Positions 43,215 through 51,807 of a stretch of DNA of 64,000 bases are shown here, one piece after another. Position numbers and translations under genes: made by a program. Positions within the stretch are counted from its first letter, which is position 1. Each line of letters opens with the position of its first letter. A model generated the notes under the pieces. That model was not told the origin of the DNA and ran no database searches. It saw only the letters and a list, made by a program, of their open reading frames with translations. Source of the stretch: Commensalibacter melissae (lineage in GTDB: Bacteria > Pseudomonadota > Alphaproteobacteria > Acetobacterales > Acetobacteraceae); the NCBI RefSeq assembly GCF_009734185.1, contig NZ_CP046393.1, positions 488,501 to 552,500 on the forward strand, given 5' to 3'.

Positions 43215-45395
43215 GTGATCGGATCCGCCAATGTGCCGTGGTATAAAAAATATTCATGGTCCAGAAAAAATTTCTTAGAAAATTACCGTTGGATTTATGC
43301 CCCAGGCTGGTCAGCATTTATTTTTGCCCTTAGAACTACCATTGCTTCTTTTTTGGCATTGGCAATCGCTTTGTGGCTGGAATTGGATAGTCCAAAATGG
43401 GCTCCCATGACAGTTTGGGTTTGTGCAAGGAACACATCACGTGGGGAAACGATATCAAAGGCATATTGGCGTGGTGTTGGAACCGTTTTTGGAGCTATTG
43501 CCGCTGTTGTTTTTGTTGCGGTTTTTCCTCAACAGCCATGGTTATTTAACATTACAGTTGCCTCTTTTGTTGCCCTTTGTGTTTGGTGTGGAACATGCAT
43601 GCAGAGTTTCAAGGCGTATGCCATGGTTTTATCAGGTTATACCTGTGCGATAATTGCCTTTAGTTCCATAAACGATCCACATGGAACATTTATGATGGCA
43701 ATGGCCAGAACCACTTATATTCTTCTCGGGGTTTGGTGTGATAGTTTCGTGGGTCGTTTTTTTGATGTTAATATCGATAAAAATGCTCGAATCCAATTAA
43801 ACAATAATCTTAAATTTGCAATCTGTGAAACGATTCAGTCTGTTGTCAATATGCTGTCAAAAGATGAAAAGATGGTTTTGCATTCACAGGAATTGCTGAC
43901 TTCGGTTATAAGTTTTGATAATTCAATTGAATTCAGGCAGATTGAAATGAATGGTAATGATCATACAGGGGATCATGCACATGCGGCTTTATTTTCAGTG
44001 ACAGCTGTTTTGGCGCGAAGTATGGGTCTATCCATACGAATGCAGCATTTCAAGAATGTAACAGCTGATTTTGCTAGTATCATTCCCAATGTTCAGGAAT
44101 GTTTAAAAAGAATTTTAGATTCCATTGAAAATGATCATGATTTTAATTTGGACCAATCTTATTTGAATAAACTGAGATGGGAATGTCGACAGCATATTAC
44201 AGATAGTTTTTACAAGAAAATTGATACTGAAACTCCCGATAAGGGGGCAAAACAGAGGGAAATTGTTTTTAACGACCGTATTCTTTTTCGTAAGTTAAGT
44301 GAATTACTGGGTGAGATAGAAGTTACTTTAGAGGAATATCATAAAAGCAGTCATCCTATTAAAAATGATCATTTTAAGTTTTATGTTTCTGCACCTTTAA
44401 ATTTTGATCTGGCTTGGAAAAATGGTTTGCGAACTTTTGTCGCAATGATATCTGCCAGTTTGATGTGGTATATGACAGGCTGGAATATGGGGGGAACCAT
44501 GGTCTCCCTGACTGGAATGGGATGTGCACGTTTCTGTTTGTTTGAAAATCCTGCACAAGTTACTTTTGGATGGTTTAAAGGTACATTTTGGGCATTATTG
44601 GCAGGAAGTATTTTGACGCTTTATCTCATTCCACCGTTGGGAAATTTCGAATCTCTTTGTATGGCACTTTTTATTCCTACAATGTTGGGTGGATTGGGAA
44701 TTGCCAATTTGAAAACGCTTCCTGTATCCGCTTCCTATGCCGCATATTTACCCTATATGTTGCAGCTGGATAACCAGGTCAGGTTGAATGAATCAACATT
44801 TTTCAATAATTCCCTAGCTTTGCTAATGGGGATATTTTTCGCGATTGCTTCTTTCCGGATAATATATCCCTATAGTCCTCTTAAAACCCGTTTGCATTTA
44901 CGGCAAATGCTATTGAAAAAAATGCATGCACTCGCTTCTGTATCTTTTTATAAAAGAAGTCCCCGGATATGGCTTTTTCAAACAGCCGCTTTGTTGGTTA
45001 ATATGGTTCGACAGTTGAGTGGTGAGTCCAATATAAAATTGATTCATGCATATAGCCAGGGTACTGTGGCAGTGATGATGATCGGATTGAATATACTTCG
45101 TTTGCACTCCATGATCGATCATGATGTTGTGACTGAAGATATAAAGATCTTATTGAGAATTGTTTTAAGACGTATCTCCAAATATAGCGGTAAATATGGT
45201 CGGACAGTCGCGGTTTGTCATGCGGTTGTAAAAAGATTGAGAGAGCGTGAAAAAAATGAAAAAAATCTCGCCCTTCGTATGGAGATTATTGCCGCCGTAT
45301 CTTGTTTGACTGTCATTGCTGATTCCTTAGATAAAAACAAGGCTTTTCTGGATGTAACTCATCCTTTCCTGCTAAAAGAGGATAGTGTCATATAA
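43215..45395 (+). CDS. FUSC family inner-membrane protein (copy 3 of 3)
   Basis: Encodes 726 residues from a GTG at 43215, with aaaaagg about 12 bases upstream. The motifs parallel copies 1 and 2: LRTTIASFLALAIALWLELD, SPKWAPMTVWV, SRGETISKAYWRGVGT, FPQQPW, KLRWECRQHITDSFY and EKNEKNLALR. Copies 2 and 3 share the SRGE...SKAYW and TGDHA phrases more exactly, suggesting a later duplication between them. Role as for the other copies. A TPP riboswitch for the next gene begins 48 bp after its stop. Confidence 0.85.
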   Translation: MIGSANVPWYKKYSWSRKNFLENYRWIYAPGWSAFIFALRTTIASFLALAIALWLELDSPKWAPMTVWVCARNTSRGETISKAYWRGVGTVFGAIAAVVFVAVFPQQPWLFNITVASFVALCVWCGTCMQSFKAYAMVLSGYTCAIIAFSSINDPHGTFMMAMARTTYILLGVWCDSFVGRFFDVNIDKNARIQLNNNLKFAICETIQSVVNMLSKDEKMVLHSQELLTSVISFDNSIEFRQIEMNGNDHTGDHAHAALFSVTAVLARSMGLSIRMQHFKNVTADFASIIPNVQECLKRILDSIENDHDFNLDQSYLNKLRWECRQHITDSFYKKIDTETPDKGAKQREIVFNDRILFRKLSELLGEIEVTLEEYHKSSHPIKNDHFKFYVSAPLNFDLAWKNGLRTFVAMISASLMWYMTGWNMGGTMVSLTGMGCARFCLFENPAQVTFGWFKGTFWALLAGSILTLYLIPPLGNFESLCMALFIPTMLGGLGIANLKTLPVSASYAAYLPYMLQLDNQVRLNESTFFNNSLALLMGIFFAIASFRIIYPYSPLKTRLHLRQMLLKKMHALASVSFYKRSPRIWLFQTAALLVNMVRQLSGESNIKLIHAYSQGTVAVMMIGLNILRLHSMIDHDVVTEDIKILLRIVLRRISKYSGKYGRTVAVCHAVVKRLREREKNEKNLALRMEIIAAVSCLTVIADSLDKNKAFLDVTHPFLLKEDSVI

Positions 45396-45442
45396 AAGAC
45401 TTGTAATTAATTAAAAAATTGATAAAAATCATTTTGTTATAA

Positions 45443-45518
45443 ATCACCGGGGTGTCCGTTAGGGGCTGAGAATAAACCCGTAGAACCTGATCTGGGTCAT
45501 GCCAGCGAAGGGAGGAAC
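45443..45518 (+). promoter_or_regulatory. TPP riboswitch (THI element)
   Basis: The conserved blocks are present: accggggtgtccgttagggg, then ctgagaataaaccc, then gaacctgatctgggtcatgc and cagcgaagggagg. The final ggagg is also the ribosome binding site for the ATG at 45522, so ligand binding can block translation start directly. It controls the TonB receptor and binding-protein pair downstream and implies that these serve thiamine or its pyrimidine precursor. Confidence 0.93.
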
Positions 45519-45521
45519 TTA

Positions 45522-47933
45522 ATGCGATCAATTTTATTTGCTTTTGTACGTTATCTTTTACTGTTAATCCCTATTTTGGGGAGGCTTCCCTCTATTCAGG
45601 CAAAAGATATTCATATTACTCAATCTCAACCAGAAACTCATTCGATAACGAGACAGGAAATGCAGTCTGATCCTGGTGAGCAGATTATAGTCAAGGGAAC
45701 TTTCCGTGGTTATCCTTCTGCCAATGGATATATTGGTAAGCAAGCTGGTGGGGGATTGATTAGACCAGAAGATTCCGTTCGATCCCTTAGTACCGTTTCT
45801 TCGGATTTTATTCATAAACAGGCACCCACGTCCAATGTTTACAATCTTATAAGTCTATTGCCAGGTGCAAATGTGTCGGGATCGGATCCTTTCGGACTTG
45901 CCACACAAACGGACATGACGGTAAGGGGAATGACTTCTGATTCTATAGGATATGTTCTAGAGGGAATGCCCTTAAATGATGTGTCCGATGGCGGTGGCTA
46001 TTTGAATCAGTTTGTTGATATGGAAAATCTTGAATCGGTAGGTTTAAGTCAGGGAAGCCCCGATCTTGACAGTCCTGTTTTTAATGCTGCCGGTGGCATT
46101 GTCAACATCAAGTTTCGTGAACCATCTGATCATCTGGGTGGAATGACCCAGTTTTCATATGGTTCTTATCATACGGGTAAGATTTTTGCCCGTATGGATA
46201 CTGGAAAAATTGGCAAAACGGGTATTAAGGGTTTTATTTCCTATTCTTATACGGATGGGGACAATTGGCGTGGAGCCGGATATGATCATCGTCAACATGT
46301 TGATTTTAAATTTACCAAAGAATGGGGGAGTGACAATCGGGTTTCATTGCTTGGTAACTGGAACCGCTCTTTGATGAGCAGCTATTATACGCCCACTAAG
46401 CATGAATGGAAAATGAACGGAATAAAAAACGGTAATAATTATTCAGGCACATGGTATCATAATGGAGTAGACAATAGTAATTACTGGAAATTATATCAGC
46501 AAACCTTTCAGCAAATTTATCTTGCAACTCCGGGACAATTCACGCTGACAGATAAATTGCAATTTACAGTAACTCCCTATTTTCAATATGGTTATGGAAA
46601 TACGCCATATGGAGCTATGCTTTCCGATCATGGATTATGGCAGGGTAAGCTTCCTGTGGAAGGGAGCATTTCCATTCCAGGGGCTGTTGACGGTCAGGGA
46701 ATGGTTATGGGAGATTGGTTCCAGCGAACTTATCGTTCAGGTTTTACTCCAGAATTACATTTAAGATTAAAACATCATCATTTATACTTGGGATATTGGT
46801 ATGATTATTCAGACAACTTGATAAATGAACCTTTTACGCCAGTATCAGAAAATGGCAAACCATGGGACTTGTGGGGGGGGAAAGGCAAGACGATCCGTTT
46901 ACCAGACGGTCAACCACTTTATGCAAGGGATACAAGTATAATTACGCAAGTAAATGCGGTATTTATCGGGGATCGCATGAATTTTCTTCATAACAAACTG
47001 CATATTGATGTGGGATTTAAGCAAGTTATGCTATCACAGGCTGGATATAATCGTATTCCAGGACCTCAATATCGTACCGGTAACAATGTTGCCAAACCAT
47101 TGCCCAGAATTGGCATGGTTTATCAATTCACAAAAGAACACCAGCTTTTTGTCAGCGCAAGTACAAATTTTTCTGTTCCCCATCAATCAACGTTGTTTGA
47201 TACCTATGATCCAAATTCTGGAACATTGACAAAGAAGGGGACAAATCATTTGAAAACAGAATATTCTATCGAGGAAGAGATTGGCTATCGCTATAATGGT
47301 CCACGACTGGTTGGTTCCGTTACATTTTTTAACTATAATTATACCAATCGCATGATCAAAACAGTTTTACGACAAAACAATGCATGGATAGGATCTTCAA
47401 TTAATGCGGGTGGACAGACCTCACGTGGAATAGATGCTGAATTAGGGTTGAAACCCTGGCATCATTTTAGCCCCTATATATCAGGGGAGTATTTAAATGC
47501 AACCATGGATAATGATTTTAAAACACGTGGAGATTATTTGCTTACCAAAGGAAAAAAAGCGGTAAGAAGTCCATCCTGGCAGTTTGCAGTAGGGCTTACC
47601 TATGATGATGGACATTTTTTTGCCAATGGAAATATGAAAATGGTAGGCAAGCAATATGCCACCTTCATGAATGATGAAGCAATGGGTTCTTATGCAACTG
47701 GCAATCTTGCACTTGGATACCGTTTTGATTCTATTTCTTTTGCAAAATATCCAGAAATCAGGCTTAATTTTATAAATATAACTGATCAAAAACATCTGTC
47801 AGGAATAGGTACTCCAACATCAAATGCTCATAATACGGTTGGAAAAAATGGGACTGTAATCAAGGGTTCATCACCTTATTATAACATTGGTGGAGGATTT
47901 GCCACAATGTTAACGCTAACGTCCGCTTTATGA
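45522..47933 (+). CDS. TonB-dependent outer-membrane receptor (thiamine or precursor uptake)
   Basis: Encodes 803 residues. A signal peptide (about 1-27, ending IQA) is followed by a plug domain with the variant TonB-box region EQIIVKGTFRG, the GLATQTDMTVRGMTSDS and EGMPLNDVSDGGGY segments, then a 22-strand-type barrel ending in the aromatic-poor GGGFATMLTLTSAL. Control by a TPP riboswitch and overlap with a ThiY/NMT1-like binding protein suggest transport of thiamine or a pyrimidine degradation product across the outer membrane. The ligand is inferred from regulation only. Confidence 0.85.
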   Translation: MRSILFAFVRYLLLLIPILGRLPSIQAKDIHITQSQPETHSITRQEMQSDPGEQIIVKGTFRGYPSANGYIGKQAGGGLIRPEDSVRSLSTVSSDFIHKQAPTSNVYNLISLLPGANVSGSDPFGLATQTDMTVRGMTSDSIGYVLEGMPLNDVSDGGGYLNQFVDMENLESVGLSQGSPDLDSPVFNAAGGIVNIKFREPSDHLGGMTQFSYGSYHTGKIFARMDTGKIGKTGIKGFISYSYTDGDNWRGAGYDHRQHVDFKFTKEWGSDNRVSLLGNWNRSLMSSYYTPTKHEWKMNGIKNGNNYSGTWYHNGVDNSNYWKLYQQTFQQIYLATPGQFTLTDKLQFTVTPYFQYGYGNTPYGAMLSDHGLWQGKLPVEGSISIPGAVDGQGMVMGDWFQRTYRSGFTPELHLRLKHHHLYLGYWYDYSDNLINEPFTPVSENGKPWDLWGGKGKTIRLPDGQPLYARDTSIITQVNAVFIGDRMNFLHNKLHIDVGFKQVMLSQAGYNRIPGPQYRTGNNVAKPLPRIGMVYQFTKEHQLFVSASTNFSVPHQSTLFDTYDPNSGTLTKKGTNHLKTEYSIEEEIGYRYNGPRLVGSVTFFNYNYTNRMIKTVLRQNNAWIGSSINAGGQTSRGIDAELGLKPWHHFSPYISGEYLNATMDNDFKTRGDYLLTKGKKAVRSPSWQFAVGLTYDDGHFFANGNMKMVGKQYATFMNDEAMGSYATGNLALGYRFDSISFAKYPEIRLNFINITDQKHLSGIGTPTSNAHNTVGKNGTVIKGSSPYYNIGGGFATMLTLTSAL

Positions 47934-48874
47934 AAGTCAGGATGATGATGAGAATTTCAAGAATATTTATCTTTTTTGCGATTTTGTGTTCCATTTCCCA
48001 GGTAAAGGCAGAGGATAAAGTCACCGTAATTTTGGACTGGTTTCTCAATGCAAGTCATGAATCTTTGCTGGCTGCTCAATATAGTGGAGCTTTCAAACGT
48101 TACAATCTCCAGGTTGAGATGATCTCACCCGCTGATCCTGGTACACCACCAAGATTGGTTGCTGCGGGACAGGCAGATATTGCGATCTCCTATCCTATTC
48201 AATTGGGCATGATGATTGACCATCATATTCCGTTAATACGAATTGGATCTCTTTTAAATCAGCCCTTAAATACATTGATTACCTCGCGGAATATCAAGAA
48301 CTTACAAGATTTAAAAGGAAAAAAAATCGGTGTTTCCGTTGCCGGGGATGATCATACGATTTTGAAAACAATGTTGGAAAAGACAAACGTTCAGTTATCC
48401 GATATACAGATCATCAACGTTAATTTTCAACTAGAACAGGCATTAATGACTGGGGCAGTTGACGCAGTTATCGGTGCATCACGGAACTATGAAGTGATTG
48501 ATCTTGAACAGAAGCATTATCAATTCAATATTTATAATCCAGAAGATTATGGTGTTCCAATTTATGATGAAATGATTTTTGTAACTCGTCCTGAACTTGT
48601 AAAAGATTCACGAATTATCCGTTTCATGCAGGCCTTAAAAGAGGGGAATGTATATTTGAAAAGCCATTCTCTAGAAGTGTTTAACAAGACAATTAAAGAT
48701 CATCCTGAATTGAATACGCCCTTAAATAAAACCGCTTGGAATGTGACCCTAAATTTATTACCGACAGATCCAGTTATCTATGATAAAGCAAAATATCAAC
48801 AATTTCTTGATTTTTTGTGGAATAAAAAGGTTATCAAGCATCCTGTACAAATTTCATCATTTACAGCTTATTGA
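47930..48874 (+). CDS. ThiY/NMT1-type periplasmic binding protein (thiamine pyrimidine precursor)
   Basis: Encodes 314 residues; its ATG overlaps the receptor stop by 4 bp (ATGA). A signal peptide ends near VKA (about residue 27), and the mature protein begins DKVTVILDWFLNASHESLLA, the hallmark of NMT1/THI5-like and ThiY proteins that bind formylaminopyrimidine or HMP. Further matches are GQADIAISYPIQLGMM and LKGKKIGVSVAGDDHT. It should hand the ligand to an inner-membrane ABC transporter, but no permease (ThiX) or ATPase (ThiZ) gene is adjacent, so these must be elsewhere or lost. Confidence 0.85.
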   Translation: MKVRMMMRISRIFIFFAILCSISQVKAEDKVTVILDWFLNASHESLLAAQYSGAFKRYNLQVEMISPADPGTPPRLVAAGQADIAISYPIQLGMMIDHHIPLIRIGSLLNQPLNTLITSRNIKNLQDLKGKKIGVSVAGDDHTILKTMLEKTNVQLSDIQIINVNFQLEQALMTGAVDAVIGASRNYEVIDLEQKHYQFNIYNPEDYGVPIYDEMIFVTRPELVKDSRIIRFMQALKEGNVYLKSHSLEVFNKTIKDHPELNTPLNKTAWNVTLNLLPTDPVIYDKAKYQQFLDFLWNKKVIKHPVQISSFTAY

Positions 48875-48987
48875 TAAATGGTAATAACCTTAATAATTTT
48901 TTAAATATATTGAAAGTAACATGGAAGTCAAATAATATCAAAATTATAATAAAATTTATTTAAGTTCGAAATTTTAGAAAGATTATT

Positions 48988-49653
48988 ATGCAGGGTCAAT
49001 TACTAAATTATATAGTGCAAGATAATAAAGGCTATATTGTTGGAGATAATGGTCAACGTTACCAATTTTCTGGAAATGAATGAAAAGAAAATCGTATTCC
49101 AACCAAAGGGGAGCGTCTAGATTTTGAGGTTGATGCCTCAGGACAAGCTAAATCAGTTTTCTTTGCTCTTGATAGTCAGAATGGTTCAAGTCATGAACAA
49201 AATAGTGATCAATTCGATCCAAACATGCATGAATTATATCAAACAGAGTCAACTTATAATATGTTTCAATGGTTCTGGAAATGCTTAAGAAATCTTTTTA
49301 ATTTTTCTGGAAGGGCAAGAAGAAAAGAATATTGGTTTTATATGTTGATTTTGTTTTTATTAACTATTTTTATTAATGTTTTTGTACTTCTGGTTGTTGG
49401 TTTTATGGTTGGAAATCTTGATGACTATACAATGAGCATATTGACAAATATTACAAGTTCATTACTAGTCATTGTTTTTATAATTCCCTCATTCGCAGTA
49501 ACCGTTCGACGTATGCATGATATAAATCATTCGGGTTGGTGGCTTCTAATAAGTTTTGTTCCCATTATTGGTTCAATATTATTTCTAATATGGATGTTGA
49601 AAAATACCAAATTTGAAAGAAACAAATGGGGATCACCTGCTAAATCCAGATAG
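48988..49653 (+). pseudogene. DUF805 membrane protein gene interrupted by an in-frame TGA
   Basis: From ATG 48988 the frame reads MQGQLLNYIVQDNKGYIVGD, then a short stretch to TGA at 49081-49083, and continues without any shift (KENRIPTKGERLDFEV...) through a DUF805 membrane domain (three to four TM segments, SGRARRKEYWF, RRMHDINHSGWW) to 49653. The N-terminal part is a small beta-domain common in front of DUF805. The degraded second copy downstream has TGG at the matching place, so the stop is best explained as a TGG-to-TGA mutation. The 142-residue C-terminal part (ATG 49225) could still be made by re-initiation, and the DUF805 domain itself is intact. Confidence 0.75.
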
Positions 49654-49711
49654 ATGATAATTTTTATGAAATTCGTATAATCATTAAATTTGGTATAGAA
49701 TTTAAAATTCA

Positions 49712-49744
49712 TATACTATTACGGTTAAAATCCGTAATAGTATA
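49712..49744 (+). terminator. Perfect 13-bp hairpin after the DUF805 gene
   Basis: TATACTATTACGG (49712-49724) and CCGTAATAGTATA (49732-49744) are perfect inverted repeats around the loop TTAAAAT. No strong T-tract follows (atttaaaaaa), but the position 60 bp past the stop fits a transcription terminator. Confidence 0.6.
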
Positions 49745-49818
49745 ATTTAAAAAATCATATAGTTTTTAAAATAATTTTGCATAAAAATGATTTTAAACCA
49801 GAGGCAGATAACTTCACA

Positions 49819-50290
49819 TTGTTGCACTTCAGAAAATAAAGGCTCTTTATGTAGAAGACAATGATCAATGTTATCAATTTCTGGGAAAAAATGGTAAGAA
49901 AATTATCATCCAGCCAAAAGGGGAATGTCTTGATATTGGTTGTTGGCGCTTTGGAACAAGCATATTTTTTTCTTGTTCCTGTTGAAAAATTCTAATAAAT
50001 TTTGTGAATTATTAAGGTAGAAATAACCAAAAAAATTCGGTATCACATTTCATTTCAGGATTTATTGTTAATCTTTATTTTGTAAATATATTTTTTTAAG
50101 ATTTTCATAAAAATTTTTAGGCGGTTTTGTGTTGAGAAATCTTGCTGTAATTATTCATCACTTACATGATATTAATTGTTCAGGCTAATGGTTATTGATG
50201 TATCCGATTGATAAATGTTTTATTATTATTATTTGACATGCAATGAATACATAATACCGGATTTATCAATGGGAATCTCCTGTCTAAATT
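49819..50290 (+). pseudogene. Degraded second copy of the DUF805 gene
   Basis: The DNA aligns by eye with the copy at 48988-49653 over most of its length. Shared blocks are aataaaggct at the start; tatcaattt followed by aatggtaagaaaat, ccaaaaggggaatgtcttga and ggaacaagc in the N-terminal domain; ttacatgatattaattgttc followed by aggctaatggttattgatg (HDIN-SG-W in DUF805); and finally a block like tcaatgggaatctcctg matching the end. Frameshifts and stops (for example TAA in place of the first Trp of the GWW motif) run through it. It keeps TGG where the upstream copy has TGA. The region carries no other feature. Confidence 0.7.
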
Positions 50291-50364
50291 TTCAACAATT
50301 AAGATATATCTTGAATTAGGGATCATATTAGAAGGCAGTGATAAAACTGCCTTAGGAATTTTGA

Positions 50365-51279
50365 TTAATGAGTTAAACTATGATGATAGGATAATTTTGC
50401 CATAGCACAGGAAACAAGACGACTATCCAAACTGCTGGCACGACTGGTTAAAATGATTGGGGCCTTCGCACCTAGTACTATTCCAGCACTGTCTGCCTGT
50501 CCAATGAATGATAGAGATTTGAAAAAAATGTTTCCTGCCTCTAGATTGGGAACAACCAGAATTTGGGCCTTTCCAGTTACGGGTGTATCAAGACCTTTCA
50601 TTGCCGCTGCCTCAGGGCTGATGGCATTATCTAATGCAAGAGGTCCATCAAGAATACCATTAACAATTTGTTTTCGATCTGCCATTTTGCACAAGGCTGC
50701 GGCTTCAAGAGTAGAACTAATATCTGGATTTACCATTTCTACGGCTGAAAGAATTGCAACCTTGGGAACGCCATATCCTAAAGCATGATGCAGATCTATG
50801 GCATTTTGAATAATATGCATTTTAGTGACAAGATCCGGGGCAATATTAATGGCGGCATCTGTAATCATGTAAGGGGTATTCCAATTGGGACCATCCATTA
50901 GGAAAACATGGGTAATGCGTTTACCTGTTCTTAAACCGGTCTCTTTATTGATTACAGCTTTCAAGAGAATGTCCGTATGCAGACTGCCTTTCATCAATAA
51001 ATGCGCTTTTTGTTCGCGAATTAATTTTACACTATGTGTGGCGGCCTCAAATTCTGAAGATGCCTCAATAATTTGATGGTTTTTCAGATCCAATCTATAT
51101 TGTTCGGCGATAAGCTTGATTTGTTTTTTGGGACCAACAAAAATTGGGGTGAGTAAACCAAGTTTAAAGGCTTCAAGTCCTGATTCGATAGCGGTTGCTT
51201 CGCATGGATAACATACAGCACAATAAGGTGGGGATTTAACCTTTGCTTTTTCAATAATTTTTTGATGATGGTTATACAT
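50365..51279 (-). CDS. Phosphate acetyl/butyryltransferase family protein
   Basis: Encodes 304 residues, the size of Ptb or of the phosphotransacetylase domain alone. Features are HLLMKGSLHTDILLKAV (about 92-108), FLMDGP, ITDAAINIAPDL (about 140-151), GYGVPKVAILSAVEMVNP and GILDGPLALDNAIS with the terminal VLGAKAPIILTSRA. It would transfer an acyl group between CoA and phosphate. No acetate or butyrate kinase is next to it; downstream lies only the DUF805 remnant. It starts 3 bp after dciA and so is probably its operon partner. Confidence 0.85.
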   Translation of the reverse strand: MYNHHQKIIEKAKVKSPPYCAVCYPCEATAIESGLEAFKLGLLTPIFVGPKKQIKLIAEQYRLDLKNHQIIEASSEFEAATHSVKLIREQKAHLLMKGSLHTDILLKAVINKETGLRTGKRITHVFLMDGPNWNTPYMITDAAINIAPDLVTKMHIIQNAIDLHHALGYGVPKVAILSAVEMVNPDISSTLEAAALCKMADRKQIVNGILDGPLALDNAISPEAAAMKGLDTPVTGKAQILVVPNLEAGNIFFKSLSFIGQADSAGIVLGAKAPIILTSRASSLDSRLVSCAMAKLSYHHSLTH

Positions 51280-51282
51280 GGA

Positions 51283-51804
51283 TCAATTTTTTCCTTTCTT
51301 TTTTATTTGTATGTGCCCCCCCAATCGTGACAGTGCGTTTTGCAGGGGACCAGACGGTAGTATTGGAATTTCTACAGGTTCCACCAAAGATGAATGATTT
51401 ATAGATTTTGTCAAAGGGTAAGTGTTGTATCGTTGGTAAACAAATTTTAAACGAGCCACAATTTTCTGGCCAAAATAAAGATTGATTTTTTCAATAAGAC
51501 GTTCAGAAAAATATTGAAGTTCGGTTGCTGTTGTATTAGAACATGCAATTGTTAACGTCCCGTTGGCTAGATGACGTGGAGATGTTCTATTGCCGTATAT
51601 AGGGCCGATAATATCGACCCAATTAATGCTGATCTGGCTGTGGGCAAGGGATTTTTGGCGAAAAGCCTGTTTCGTAAGGCTATGAACAGTACCGCCAATT
51701 TGACTCATTGTAAAGGTGCGCCTGTCAGGATGTCGAGAATTCTGTTCTTTTGAAGTTTGTGATAAATTGCGTTTTTTTTGGTTTTGTTTGGGAATATTTG
51801 TCAT
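51283..51804 (-). CDS. dciA: DUF721 / DciA family protein
   Basis: Encodes 173 residues. The conserved DUF721 core lies at about 55-120: WVDIIGPIYGNRTSP, LTIACSNTTATELQYFSERL and INLYFGQKIVARLKF. DciA proteins load the replicative helicase DnaB in bacteria that lack DnaC. The N-terminal 45 residues are basic and low-complexity. It is divergent from mutY, with 3 bp between the two start codons, an arrangement seen in other alphaproteobacteria, and is followed by the phosphotransacetylase gene. Confidence 0.75.
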   Translation of the reverse strand: MTNIPKQNQKKRNLSQTSKEQNSRHPDRRTFTMSQIGGTVHSLTKQAFRQKSLAHSQISINWVDIIGPIYGNRTSPRHLANGTLTIACSNTTATELQYFSERLIEKINLYFGQKIVARLKFVYQRYNTYPLTKSINHSSLVEPVEIPILPSGPLQNALSRLGGHIQIKKKGKN

Positions 51805-51807
51805 TTT

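Noticed and set aside
48988-49083. TGA at 49081 as a selenocysteine or recoding site
   Set aside because: The paralogous copy has TGG there and no recoding element is visible; a nonsense mutation is simpler.
51778-51807. mutY N-terminal extension from 51778
   Set aside because: The extra ten residues are not family-like and would overlap the divergent dciA start.
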